In this document: positions 56,799 through 64,000 of the stretch, piece after piece
Layout of the letters: every line of letters begins with the position of its first letter
How positions within the stretch are numbered: position 1 is the first letter of the stretch
Assembly (NCBI RefSeq): GCF_009729415.1
Contig: NZ_MPKW01000024.1
Coordinates: forward strand, 1-64,000
Direction: 5' to 3'
Origin: Mycolicibacterium sp. CBMA 234
Lineage (GTDB): Bacteria > Actinomycetota > Actinomycetes > Mycobacteriales > Mycobacteriaceae
Length of the DNA stretch: 64,000 bases
The notes under the pieces: model-generated
What the model saw: only the letters and a program-made list of their open reading frames with translations
Databases searched by the model: none
Told to the model about the DNA's origin: nothing
Made by a program: the position numbers and the translations under genes

Positions 56799-57491
56799 TC
56801 AGGCCAGGATTTCGATCTCGTTGCCCAGCTGATATCCCGGCGTCAACGACAACGAGTCGCCACTCCAGAATGAGCCGGGATCGAAGTAGTTCTCCCGTTT
56901 TTCGGTAACCAGCAGACCCATCTCCTCGTAGGTGATGGCGACCGTTTCCGCGCAGTATGCGGTCTCCAGACCGCCTGCCCGCCGACGGTTCTTCTCTCGA
57001 TCGGCCGTTTCACGAATCTTGCGGTGTACCAACGGAATTCCGCGCGTGTAGTCGCTGACGACCGGCGCCCGCCCACGGAACCACCGCCCCGTCAGCCGGG
57101 CGGTGGTGGGGAACGCGGTGCCGTCCATGCGGGCCACCACTTTCAGCGCCAGGTCTTCCTGCTCGCGGGTGGCATAGGGCGTCAGTTGCCGCAGCCAACA
57201 ACGCTGCCCGTACACGTACACCCACCGTTCGACGGCCGCGCGTAGGTCATTGAGTTGCACGCCGCGGTGGTGGCTGCCGCTCCACAGGCATTCGAGTTTG
57301 TCGCCGAGTTCGGCGTGCCAGACCAGCGGCGGCAGATCGTCGATGGCGACCGTCATCCCGACGTGGTTCACGGGAGCATTGGTGAGCGTCTGGATGGCGC
57401 GGTCGGGCTTGGAAGCCCCGCGGAACAACCAGATATCGCCGGTCCGGGTCTCGGCCAGCGCCCGCTCCAATGTCACCGCGTTACCAGTCAT
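56799..57491 (-). CDS. YiiX/NlpC-P60-like permuted papain-fold protein
   Basis: 230 aa. GDIWLFRGASKPDRAIQTLTNAP and NHVGMTVAIDDLPPLVWHAE give the N-terminal His region, and AGGLETAYCAETVAITYEEMGLL gives a downstream Cys. This His-first, Cys-later order is that of the circularly permuted papain-like (LRAT/YiiX) enzymes, which act on lipids or amide bonds. There is no signal peptide. The assignment is by fold pattern only; substrate unknown. Confidence 0.6.
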   Translation of the reverse strand: MTGNAVTLERALAETRTGDIWLFRGASKPDRAIQTLTNAPVNHVGMTVAIDDLPPLVWHAELGDKLECLWSGSHHRGVQLNDLRAAVERWVYVYGQRCWLRQLTPYATREQEDLALKVVARMDGTAFPTTARLTGRWFRGRAPVVSDYTRGIPLVHRKIRETADREKNRRRAGGLETAYCAETVAITYEEMGLLVTEKRENYFDPGSFWSGDSLSLTPGYQLGNEIEILA

Positions 57492-57507
57492 CTGGGCAGC
57501 TTAGACA

Positions 57508-57561
57508 TCCCCGTCGCTTCGCTCGCCCAAGGAACGACATTCCCCGTCGCTTCGCTCGCCC
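57508..57561 (+). repeat. two 21-bp direct repeats before the small membrane gene
   Basis: TCCCCGTCGCTTCGCTCGCC plus C occurs exactly at 57508-57528 and 57541-57561, 12 bp apart. They lie in the 90-bp gap between the YiiX-like gene (divergent) and the 55-aa membrane gene. They may be paired binding sites or a small tandem duplication. Confidence 0.6.
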
Positions 57562-57581
57562 CGAAAAGGCAGAATCGGCCC

Positions 57582-57749
57582 ATGCGTGGCTTATGGAAGT
57601 GGATTGGCATGGCGGGTGTCGCCGGTGTGGTCGCCGGTGGCGTGTTGGTCGCGCGCGATCAGCGCAAGCGCGAGTCGTACACCGCCGACGATATTCGCGC
57701 CCGGTTACATCAGCGGCTGGCCGAATCCTCCGGCCAGTCCAGCGCGTAG
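57582..57749 (+). CDS. 55-aa single-pass membrane protein
   Basis: ATG at 57582, preceded by AAAAGGCAG. One helix (WKWIGMAGVAGVVAGGVLVA) is followed by a basic cytosolic part (RDQRKRESYTADDIRARLHQRLAESS). The YTADDIRARLHQR pattern is typical of small actinobacterial membrane proteins. Function unknown. The last 40 bp overlap the 3' end of the converging cyclase gene. The open frame continues far upstream antisense to the YiiX-like gene and is not used. Confidence 0.6.
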   Translation: MRGLWKWIGMAGVAGVVAGGVLVARDQRKRESYTADDIRARLHQRLAESSGQSSA

Positions 57750-58531
57750 AGGCGATGATCACCGGCGAAGCCTTTGAGCTCCGCCACCCGGCCGTCGTCG
57801 AACGTGATGTCGGCGCAGGAACCCAAGCCGGACAGGGCATCTCGCACGGCCTTGCTCACGAGGACTTCGCCGCCGTCGGCCTGACTGGCGACGCGGGCCG
57901 CCATCGCGACGTTGCGCCCGAACAGGTCGTCACCGCGGCGCACCGACTTGCCTGTGTGAATCCCGATCCGTACCCGAATACCGTTGGGTGCCTTGGCTAA
58001 TTGCTGTTGCATGTCAATGCTGCACCGGACCGCTTGCTCGGGCTCGGCGAACGCAATCATGAAACCGTCGCCCTGGCTCTTCACGATGTACCCGGACTGC
58101 TTGTTGACGCACCGGCCGACCAGCTTGTCGTGGTGATCGATCAGCCGCACCCAGGCGCGGTCGCCCATGCGTTCGTTGAGGGCGGTCGATCCCTCGATAT
58201 CGGAGAACAAGATCGCCACCCGACCCGTCGGCGCCAGCTTGGCCAGGTCGGGGCGCTCGACCTCGGCCCAGCCCGCCAGCTCCTCGATCGATGACCGCAT
58301 GGCGCCGCCGAAACCCTCTTTGGTGATCAGGTTGGCGGTCTGCCACATGGTCTTGACCGCAGCCTTGCCGCTCGCCAGCAGCAGGTTGGCCTTCGGCTCG
58401 GACGGCGCGCGCAACTCCTCGATCTCCCGCTGCGCGGCCCGCAGCCGGGAGCGCGTCACGCGCAACGCAACACCCTCGACGAGGACCAGCACGGCGAGGA
58501 CGCAGATGATGGCGATCAGCGATACCGTCAC
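57710..58531 (-). CDS. membrane-anchored class III adenylate cyclase
   Basis: 273 aa. One N-terminal transmembrane helix (SLIAIICVLAVLVLVEGVAL), a coiled-coil linker (SRLRAAQREIEELRAPSEP) and a class III cyclase domain at residues ~105-265. Metal Asp residues are in VAILFSDIEGSTAL and VKSQGDGFMIAF; the Lys before SQGD favours ATP over GTP; the transition-state Asn and Arg are in GRNVAMAARV. All catalytic residues appear present, so the enzyme should make cAMP. Mycobacteria carry many such cyclases. The signal is unknown. Confidence 0.88.
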   Translation of the reverse strand: MTVSLIAIICVLAVLVLVEGVALRVTRSRLRAAQREIEELRAPSEPKANLLLASGKAAVKTMWQTANLITKEGFGGAMRSSIEELAGWAEVERPDLAKLAPTGRVAILFSDIEGSTALNERMGDRAWVRLIDHHDKLVGRCVNKQSGYIVKSQGDGFMIAFAEPEQAVRCSIDMQQQLAKAPNGIRVRIGIHTGKSVRRGDDLFGRNVAMAARVASQADGGEVLVSKAVRDALSGLGSCADITFDDGRVAELKGFAGDHRLYALDWPEDSASR

Positions 58532-58565
58532 CGCTCAAGTATCGAGGCGCCGGCCCGCGATCGGG

Positions 58566-59453
58566 TTATTGACGGACGAACTGCACCACCGCGTCGGTGA
58601 ACGCGTCATTGTCGTCGCCTGCCGCGGTGTGGCCGGCCTCGGACAGCTCGATGAACTGCGCGGCCGGCACCTTCTGCAGGAAGTCCTGTACACCTTCGGT
58701 GCTCACCACGTCCGAGAGCTTGCCGCGGATCAGCAGGATCGGGATCTGCAAGTTGATCGCCGCGTTCTCGAGCATCTCGGCGCGCTCGAACGGGTCGTCG
58801 CCAGGCGCGGTGAGGAACGCCGGATCCCAGTGCCAGTACCAGCGGCCGTCGCGCAGTCGCAGGTTCTTCTTGAGCCCTTCGACGCTGCGCGGCCGGGCGC
58901 GGTGCGGCAGATAGGCCGCGACGGCGTCGGCGGCCTCCTCCAATGAGGTGAAGCCCTCGATGCCACTGAACATGAAATCGCGGATGCGGGCGCTGCCGCC
59001 CTTCTCGAAGCGAGGCACCACATCGACCAGGACCAGCTTGGTGACCAGCTCCGGCCCGGCTTCGTGCGAGACCGGCAGGGCCGTGAGGCCGCCCATGCTG
59101 GCGCCGATCAGGGCCACTGGCCGGCCGATCTGGTAAATGACCTGCAGTGTGTCACCGGTCAGCGTCTCCAGTGAATAGTTCGCGGTGGGGGAGCGGTCGC
59201 TGTCGCCGTGTCCGCGGCTGTCCAGTGCGATGACGTGGAAGCCGGCATCGGCGAGAATTTGGCCGGTGTTCTTCCAGGAGAACCGGTTCTGGCCGCCGCC
59301 GTGCAGCATCAGGATGGTGGGTTTGTCGTCGGCGGCTGCGCTGCCGCGGTTCCACTCGTCGGCGACCAGCGTCAGCTCGTCGATACCCCGGAATTTCACC
59401 GTCTGCGGAATGTTGCCGTCGCTGGTCGGGGAAGTGCGTTCGTCGGTGCTCAC
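58566..59453 (-). CDS. alpha/beta hydrolase
   Basis: 295 aa from the GTG at 59453. HGGGQNRFSW (oxyanion loop), FHVIALDSRGHGDSDRS, the nucleophile elbow VALIGASMGGLTALPV (Ser in GASMGG), ILLIRGKLSDVVS (catalytic Asp) and LSEAGHTAAGDDNDAF (catalytic His) make a complete triad. It resembles mycobacterial peroxidase-like (Bpo) hydrolases and lipases; no halogenation evidence exists. There is no signal peptide. It is divergent from the Mce-associated genes. Confidence 0.88.
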   Translation of the reverse strand: MSTDERTSPTSDGNIPQTVKFRGIDELTLVADEWNRGSAAADDKPTILMLHGGGQNRFSWKNTGQILADAGFHVIALDSRGHGDSDRSPTANYSLETLTGDTLQVIYQIGRPVALIGASMGGLTALPVSHEAGPELVTKLVLVDVVPRFEKGGSARIRDFMFSGIEGFTSLEEAADAVAAYLPHRARPRSVEGLKKNLRLRDGRWYWHWDPAFLTAPGDDPFERAEMLENAAINLQIPILLIRGKLSDVVSTEGVQDFLQKVPAAQFIELSEAGHTAAGDDNDAFTDAVVQFVRQ

Positions 59454-59590
59454 TGGAATCCTCTCGTCACTTCACCTGCACGTTACCGAGCTGTGCTAAC
59501 TGAACCGAAGGTGACCCTGTGTACCCCACGGTCTCTAGACTCTGCCGAGATGCCGCCCACCCACGCGGGTGTGCGGTGAGAGGAAGACGT

Positions 59591-60226
59591 ATGGCTGACG
59601 AGCACGGACGACACCGGAGCGCCGACGAGGTGGACACCGTCGACGCGAGCGCTGACGACGCGCCGACGGATGTCGAGACCGACGATGCGGGTGCTTCGGA
59701 CGATGCCGCCCTGGATTTCCTGAAACATACTGCGCCCAAACGGGATAACCGGGCGCTGATGGTGTTGGTCGCCGGCATTGTGGTGGTGGCGGCACTGGGT
59801 GCGTTGGTGGCCTGGCAAGCCCAGCGCGAGCTTCAGTTGCGTCGCACCGATGCCTTGCGGCAGATGTATCTGACCGCCGCCCGCCAGTGCGCGGAGAACC
59901 TGACGTCCATCGACTACCGACATGCCGATGGGGACATCCAACGCGTCCTGGACACCTCCACCGGTGCCTACTTCGACGACTTCAAACAGAGCTCAGCGAC
60001 GGTCATCGATTCAGTGAAACAGCAGCAAGCGGTATCGGTCGGGTCAGTGGTCGAGGCCGGAGTGGAATCGATGACGGATGCGACGGCCGCGGTGCTGGTC
60101 GCGGTGAAAGTGCACACCGACGTCGGCAATGGGCCACCGCAAAAGGACCGGTTCGGGCGTATCCGGCTGACCATGGTGAAGCACGGAGACAGTGCCAAGG
60201 TGTCGAAGGTGGATCCGGTCCAGTGA
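59591..60226 (+). CDS. Mce-associated membrane protein, first
   Basis: 211 aa from the ATG at 59591 (AGGAAG upstream). Acidic disordered N-terminus, one helix (ALMVLVAGIVVVAALGALVAW), then an exported NTF2-like domain (ARQCAENLTSIDYRHADGDIQRVLDTSTGAYFDDF ... VVEAGVESMTDATAAVLVAVKV split by eye), the Mas pattern. Mas/Mam proteins stabilise Mce lipid importers. No mce operon is visible in the window, so these are orphan Mas proteins. The stop overlaps the next start (GTGA). Confidence 0.85.
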   Translation: MADEHGRHRSADEVDTVDASADDAPTDVETDDAGASDDAALDFLKHTAPKRDNRALMVLVAGIVVVAALGALVAWQAQRELQLRRTDALRQMYLTAARQCAENLTSIDYRHADGDIQRVLDTSTGAYFDDFKQSSATVIDSVKQQQAVSVGSVVEAGVESMTDATAAVLVAVKVHTDVGNGPPQKDRFGRIRLTMVKHGDSAKVSKVDPVQ

Positions 60227-60900
60227 GCAAGCACGAGATGACTGAGCCCGAAGAGTCGGCGGAATTGACCGAATCGTCTGACATCGAAGCAACGTCGGAG
60301 GACGAAGCGCCGTCGGAGGTCGAAAGCCCAGAGGCTGAGGGCGCCGAGTCTGAAGTTGCCGCGCCGGAGCCAGTTGCATCGAATGATGCTGTGCCGCACG
60401 TGAATCGGCGAGCGTCGCGCGGTATCGAGTGGATGCGGATGGTGGCCTACCGCATCGTGCCGGCGCTGGCCGTGGTTCTCGTCGCGGCTGCCGCGGGCCT
60501 GTGGTACCTGACCACGACGCACGCCTCCGCCGCCGACCGCGACAAGGTGGTCAAGGTGGCTCGCGACGGGACGGTGGCCATCCTGTCGTACCAGCCAGAG
60601 ACGGTCCGCCAGCAGCTCACCGACGCACGCAAACTGCTGACCACCCCATTTCTGAACGACTACACGACGCTGACCAAGCAGGTGATCCCCGGTGCCGAAG
60701 AGCGCCACATGGCGTCGGTGACGACGGTGCCGGCCGCCGCCGCCGTGTCGGTGGACGGCAACCACGCCGTCGTGCTGCTGTTCGTCAATCAGAAGGTGAT
60801 CGTCGGCGGCCAGCCGCCGACCGAGACGCCGACCACTGCGCGGGTCACGCTGGAACGATTGGGCGGCCAATGGCTGATCGCCAAGTTCGAACCGGTGTGA
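60223..60900 (+). CDS. Mce-associated membrane protein, second
   Basis: 225 aa from the GTG at 60223, overlapping the previous stop by 4 bp. A long acidic tail (EPEESAELTESSDIEATSED...), one helix (IVPALAVVLVAAAAGLWYL) and an exported NTF2-like Mas domain (VARDGTVAILSYQPETVRQQLTDARKLLTTPFLNDYTTLT split by eye, TTARVTLERLGGQWLIAKFEPV). Same family as the preceding gene, and probably partners. The TGATG overlap couples it to the acyltransferase-like gene. Confidence 0.85.
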   Translation: MSKHEMTEPEESAELTESSDIEATSEDEAPSEVESPEAEGAESEVAAPEPVASNDAVPHVNRRASRGIEWMRMVAYRIVPALAVVLVAAAAGLWYLTTTHASAADRDKVVKVARDGTVAILSYQPETVRQQLTDARKLLTTPFLNDYTTLTKQVIPGAEERHMASVTTVPAAAAVSVDGNHAVVLLFVNQKVIVGGQPPTETPTTARVTLERLGGQWLIAKFEPV

Positions 60901-62144
60901 TGGCGGCCGCCGACGCCCAGAGTTTCTGGATGTCGGCGAAAATCCCGAATGACATGTTCCAGGTGTGCGGGTTCGGCGGCGTACCGGCCGACCTGGACCA
61001 GGCGCTGGCAGCGGTTCGGCAGAACGTGGCTGCCTGCCCGGAGTTGTTGGTACGCATCGACGATTCGGATTCCTGGCGCTATCCGTCATGGGTGCGGTGC
61101 GATTTCGCCGACGAATCCGTCGTCGTGCACGAACTCGATGACGCCACGTGGTCCGGGTGTCTGAACGCCGTCCGCGCGGTGGCGGCCGGTGACCAACTAG
61201 ATGCCACGAAGCAGTTGTGGCGGCTGCACGTCTTCGTCGGCGTCGAGGGGATGCCGGAGGTGGCGGGGCCGGGCACGGTCGTCGTCGTCCAGATGTCGCA
61301 CGCCCTTGCCGACGGGCGGCGCGCGACGGCGCTTGTGGGGCGAATCTTCGGCCGCGACCAGGCAGTGCCGGCGAGGGTCGAGCCGCGGTTGGGGACGTGG
61401 GCGCTGCCGTATTTGGCACTGCGGGCCAGCGCCGCCCACCGTCGACTCGTGCAGGACACAGAGTCGGGTGCTGTTGCCGCACCGGCGGATTCGTGGCCGC
61501 TGCAGCCGACCAACAACCTGCCGGAGGGACCCGACTCGCTGCGCGCCGTGGTCCGTCATCGTCTGCAGCTACCCGGACCGACGGTGACGACCGGCGTCTT
61601 GGCGGCCATCTCGGAGGCGCTGGCGGCCGAGTTGGGCGGTGTCACCGCGCTCGGGGCCGAGGTGCCCATGGCCAAGACCGGCACCCGATATGCCTACAAC
61701 CACTACGGCAACGTCAGCGTGGCGCTGCACCCACAGTTGCCGTTCCACGAGCGGGCGGCGCGGATCGACGCGGAACTCGCCGCGCGGCGGCAGCGTTTCG
61801 AGCATCCTGCCGTGGTGGCGAGCGATGCCGCCTCCGCGGCGGTACCGGCGCGCGTATTGCGTTGGGGATTGGGGCATTTCGATCCACACGCCCGTTCGGC
61901 GACGGTCACCGGCAACACGGTGGTGTCCAGCGTCAACCGGGGCCCGGCCGATCTGACGTTCGGTGGATGCGCGGTGGTGCTGAGCACAGCGTGCCCGGCG
62001 TTGTCCCCGATGATGGGGTTGACGCATGGGGTGCATGGCATCGGGGACACCGTCACCGTCAGTGTGCACGCGTCCCAGTCGGCCCTGCCGGATATCGATT
62101 CGTATGTGGAACGGTTGTCAGCGACCTTGGATGGCAGCCGTTAA
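60900..62144 (+). CDS. WS/DGAT-like acyltransferase homologue with degenerate active site
   Basis: 414 aa from the ATG at 60900. The fold is that of the wax-ester synthase/diacylglycerol acyltransferase (condensation-domain) family: LWRLHVFVGVEGMPEV, VVVVQMSHALADGRRATALVGRIFG in the N-terminal lobe, GNVSVALHPQLPFHERAARIDAEL and SSVNRGPADLTFGGCAVVLSTACPALSPMMGL in the C-terminal lobe. The catalytic HHxxxDG motif reads SHALADG: the second His and the Asp-Gly remain, the first His is Ser. Activity is therefore uncertain. Coupled to two Mce-associated genes, which points to lipid handling at the membrane. Confidence 0.75.
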   Translation: MAAADAQSFWMSAKIPNDMFQVCGFGGVPADLDQALAAVRQNVAACPELLVRIDDSDSWRYPSWVRCDFADESVVVHELDDATWSGCLNAVRAVAAGDQLDATKQLWRLHVFVGVEGMPEVAGPGTVVVVQMSHALADGRRATALVGRIFGRDQAVPARVEPRLGTWALPYLALRASAAHRRLVQDTESGAVAAPADSWPLQPTNNLPEGPDSLRAVVRHRLQLPGPTVTTGVLAAISEALAAELGGVTALGAEVPMAKTGTRYAYNHYGNVSVALHPQLPFHERAARIDAELAARRQRFEHPAVVASDAASAAVPARVLRWGLGHFDPHARSATVTGNTVVSSVNRGPADLTFGGCAVVLSTACPALSPMMGLTHGVHGIGDTVTVSVHASQSALPDIDSYVERLSATLDGSR

Positions 62145-62153
62145 GTTTGTCGC

Positions 62154-62666
62154 GTGACTGCTTACGCGTTCTCGATCCTGCTGCTGCGGGTGGTGCTGGG
62201 CCTGACCATGGCCGCACACGGGTACAACAAATTCTTCGGTGGCGGCCGCATTCCGGGTACCGCTGCCTGGTTCGACAGCATCGGCATGAAGCCGGGCCTG
62301 CTGCACGCCCGGATGGCCGCCAGCACCGAAATGCTGGCCGGTCTGGGCCTCGCGGTCGGGCTGCTGACGCCAATCCCCGCCGCGGGCTTCGTGGCGCTGA
62401 TGGTGGTCGCGGCCTGGACGGTGCACCGGTCCAACGGCTTCTTCATCGTGAAGTCCGGCTGGGAGTACAACCTGGTGCTCGGCGTCGCGGCGGTGGCGAT
62501 CGCGGGCACCGGCGCCGGCCGTTACAGCCTGGACTGCGTGCTGTTCCGGCACAGCAGCTTTCACCACCTGCTGCATGGCTGGTGTGGGCTGACCATTGCG
62601 GTGGTGCTCGGCCTCGCCGGCGGCATCGGCCAGCTGCTGATCTTCTTCCGCCCGCCCAAGTCCTGA
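62154..62666 (+). CDS. DoxX-family membrane protein
   Basis: 170 aa from the GTG at 62154, 9 bp after the acyltransferase-like gene. Four helices with the family start FSILLLRVVLGLTMAAHGYNKFFGGGR, then GTAAWFDSIGMKPGLLHARMAASTEMLAGLGLAVGLLTP (split by eye) and GFFIVKSGWEYNLVLGVAAVAIA. In M. tuberculosis a DoxX protein joins SodA and SseA in an oxidative-stress complex; whether this paralogue does is unknown. A long terminator hairpin follows. Confidence 0.88.
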   Translation: MTAYAFSILLLRVVLGLTMAAHGYNKFFGGGRIPGTAAWFDSIGMKPGLLHARMAASTEMLAGLGLAVGLLTPIPAAGFVALMVVAAWTVHRSNGFFIVKSGWEYNLVLGVAAVAIAGTGAGRYSLDCVLFRHSSFHHLLHGWCGLTIAVVLGLAGGIGQLLIFFRPPKS

Positions 62667-62677
62667 TCCTCCGCGAC

Positions 62678-62726
62678 CAGACATAAAACTGTCGATTTCG
62701 CGCGCAATTCGACAGTTTTATGTCTG
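62678..62726. terminator. 18-bp perfect hairpin after the DoxX gene
   Basis: CAGACATAAAACTGTCGA (62678-62695) pairs exactly with the complement at 62709-62726, loop TTTCGCGCGCAAT. A TTTTA run lies in the right arm. The bases from the right arm onward (CAGTTTTATGTCTGCTCGCG AGGG) match those after the terminator at 19271-19306 except for one base. Confidence 0.8.
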
Positions 62727-62762
62727 CTCGCGAGGGATCTGGCCCCATTCGTCAGAGGGAAT

Positions 62763-62778
62763 CTAGAACACGTTCTAG
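62763..62778. promoter_or_regulatory. KstR-type operator before the DUF3556 gene
   Basis: CTAGAAC-AC-GTTCTAG. The inner TAGAACACGTTCTA is a textbook KstR box (TnnAACnnGTTnnA). It ends 9 bp before the ATG at 62788, so binding would block transcription or initiation. KstR represses sterol-catabolism genes and is released by a cholesterol-derived CoA thioester. Confidence 0.8.
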
Positions 62779-62787
62779 TCTGACCCT

Positions 62788-64000
62788 ATGGGGTTTTTGA
62801 AGCAGGACACTCCGGTCATCGATTTCGCGGAGTGGAGCAAGGGCACCCGCGCGCAGAAGATCATCCCGATGGCCCGGCATTGGGCTGAGGCGGGCTTCGG
62901 CACGCCGGTGGCGCTGCACCTGTTCTACGTCGTCAAGATCGGCTTGTACATCTTGGGCGGCTGGCTGATCGCCCTGTCCACCAAGGGGATTGACGGCTTC
63001 ACCAATGTCGCGATGTGGTGGACCGAGCCGATCGTCTTCGAGAAGGTCGTGCTGTACACCATGCTGTTCGAGGTCGTCGGCCTCGGCTGCGGATTCGGCC
63101 CGCTGAACAACCGCTTCTTCCCGCCGTTAGGTTCGATCCTGTACTGGTTGCGGCCGAAGACCATTCGTCTGCCGCCGTGGCCGGGGCGAATCCCGCTGAC
63201 CAAGGGCGACACCCGCGGCCCGGTGGACGTGCTGCTCTACGGCGCCCTCTTGGTACTGCTGCTCACCGCGATCTTCTCCGACGGCACCGGTCCGGTACCG
63301 GGCCTGCACACCGCCGTCGGCGTCCTGCCGATGTGGCAGATTTGGGCCATCCTCGGGGTACTGGCCGTGCTCGGCCTTCGCGACAAGGTCATCTTCCTGG
63401 CGGCGCGCGGCGAGGTGTACGCCTCGTTCACCGTCGCGTTCCTGTTCGCCGGCTACGGGGTGGACCTGATCATCGCGGCCAAGCTGGTGTGCATGGTGAT
63501 CTGGCTGGGGGCCGCGACCTCGAAGCTCAACCAGCACTTCCCGTTCGTCATCTCCACGATGATGAGCAACAACCCGGTGCTGCGGCCGAAATTCATCAAG
63601 CGGGCGTTCTTCGAGCACTTCCCCGACGATCTGCGGCCGGGCCGCCCGTCGCGTCTCATGGCGCACTTCAGCACCGCGATCGAAGGCCTGGTGCCGTTGG
63701 CGCTGTTCTTCAGTCACGGTGGCTGGCCGACGTACATCGCGGCCTTCGTCATGCTGTGCTTCCACTTCGGCATCCTGTCGGCCATCCCGATGGGTGTGCC
63801 GCTGGAGTGGAACGTCTTCATGATGTTCTGCGTCGCGACGTTGTTCGTCGGACACGCCGACAGCGGCATCACCGACCTGACCTCGCCGTGGCCCGTCGTC
63901 CTGTTCGCGGTCGTCGCGGGCACCGTGGTGATCGGAAACCTGTTCCCGCGCAAGGTTTCCTTCCTGCCGGGCATGCGGTACTACGCAGGCAACTGGGACA
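62788..64000 (+). CDS. DUF3556 polytopic membrane protein (3' end outside window)
   Basis: At least 404 codons, open to the window edge. N-terminus GFLKQDTPVIDFAEWSKGTRAQKIIPMARHWAEAGFGTPVAL split by eye, then many helices (LFYVVKIGLYILGGWLIAL, VVLYTMLFEVVGLGCGFGPL, VDVLLYGALLVLLLTAIFSDG, MWQIWAILGVLAVLGL, AFLFAGYGVDLIIAAKLVCM). TSKLNQHFPFVISTMMSNNP, HFGILSAIPMGVPLEWNVF and GHADSGITDL are conserved polar blocks. The family is mycobacterial/actinobacterial with no known function. The KstR box directly before the start suggests it belongs to the sterol regulon. Confidence 0.88.
   Translation, partial: MGFLKQDTPVIDFAEWSKGTRAQKIIPMARHWAEAGFGTPVALHLFYVVKIGLYILGGWLIALSTKGIDGFTNVAMWWTEPIVFEKVVLYTMLFEVVGLGCGFGPLNNRFFPPLGSILYWLRPKTIRLPPWPGRIPLTKGDTRGPVDVLLYGALLVLLLTAIFSDGTGPVPGLHTAVGVLPMWQIWAILGVLAVLGLRDKVIFLAARGEVYASFTVAFLFAGYGVDLIIAAKLVCMVIWLGAATSKLNQHFPFVISTMMSNNPVLRPKFIKRAFFEHFPDDLRPGRPSRLMAHFSTAIEGLVPLALFFSHGGWPTYIAAFVMLCFHFGILSAIPMGVPLEWNVFMMFCVATLFVGHADSGITDLTSPWPVVLFAVVAGTVVIGNLFPRKVSFLPGMRYYAGNWD

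Noticed and set aside
1..64000. tRNA, rRNA or other structural RNA genes
   Set aside because: No cloverleaf with a GTTCRA-type T-loop and CCA end, and no rRNA sequence, was recognised; a covariance scan would be needed to exclude small RNAs.

Overview
The window is chromosomal DNA of a high-GC actinobacterium, almost certainly a non-tuberculous Mycobacterium/Mycolicibacterium. From 1 to about 35.2 kb the gene order follows the M. tuberculosis Rv1079-Rv1112 neighbourhood as I remember it: metB, greA, mca, a thioredoxin-fold protein, a hemolysin-III protein, a Z-prenyl diphosphate synthase, coaA, glyA, desA2, phoH2, a polysaccharide deacetylase, fumC, glpX, a DUF4245 protein, an AI-2E transporter, a 3-beta-HSD, xseB/xseA, ispH and ychF. 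Mycothiol (mca), the desaturase, Mce-associated proteins and a PGRS-like protein also point to mycobacteria. No rRNA, tRNA, insertion sequence, integrase or CRISPR array was found.

Layout. 0-35.2 kb is a conserved housekeeping block. Its main local differences are a long-form serine hydroxymethyltransferase in the glyA position, a tandem pair of small membrane proteins (10.4-11.3 kb), and a sulfatase / HAD phosphatase / formylglycine-generating enzyme / SDR operon (23.8-27.9 kb) in which the FGE can activate the sulfatase beside it. 35.2-40.1 kb is an accessory island bracketed by a 23-bp direct repeat of the ychF 3' end. It carries an 889-residue TfuA-YcaO fusion, an SAM methyltransferase, a convergent 48-codon gene that looks like a RiPP precursor (acidic leader ending in Gly-Gly, nine-residue Thr-rich tail), and an NTF2-like gene. 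I regard this as an undescribed thioamide/azoline-type RiPP locus; it is the most interesting object in the window.

40-64 kb is accessory and adaptive: an arr-type rifampin ADP-ribosyltransferase, two diguanylate cyclases, a guanidine-III riboswitch in front of an SMR/Gdx exporter, an AzlCD exporter with an Lrp regulator, a secreted PGRS-like protein without a PE domain, two TetR-DUF2236 oxygenase pairs and one TetR-PhyH dioxygenase pair, all with palindromic operators, a class III nucleotidyl cyclase, two Mce-associated proteins followed by a WS/DGAT-like acyltransferase and a DoxX protein, and a DUF3556 membrane protein running off the end.

Regulation visible in the DNA includes KstR-type boxes before the 3-beta-HSD gene and before the DUF3556 gene, several long perfect hairpins between converging genes, a recurring GATTTGTGCAC palindrome, and a terminator type with a conserved 3' tail seen twice. 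All calls come from reading the sequence; no database search was run.
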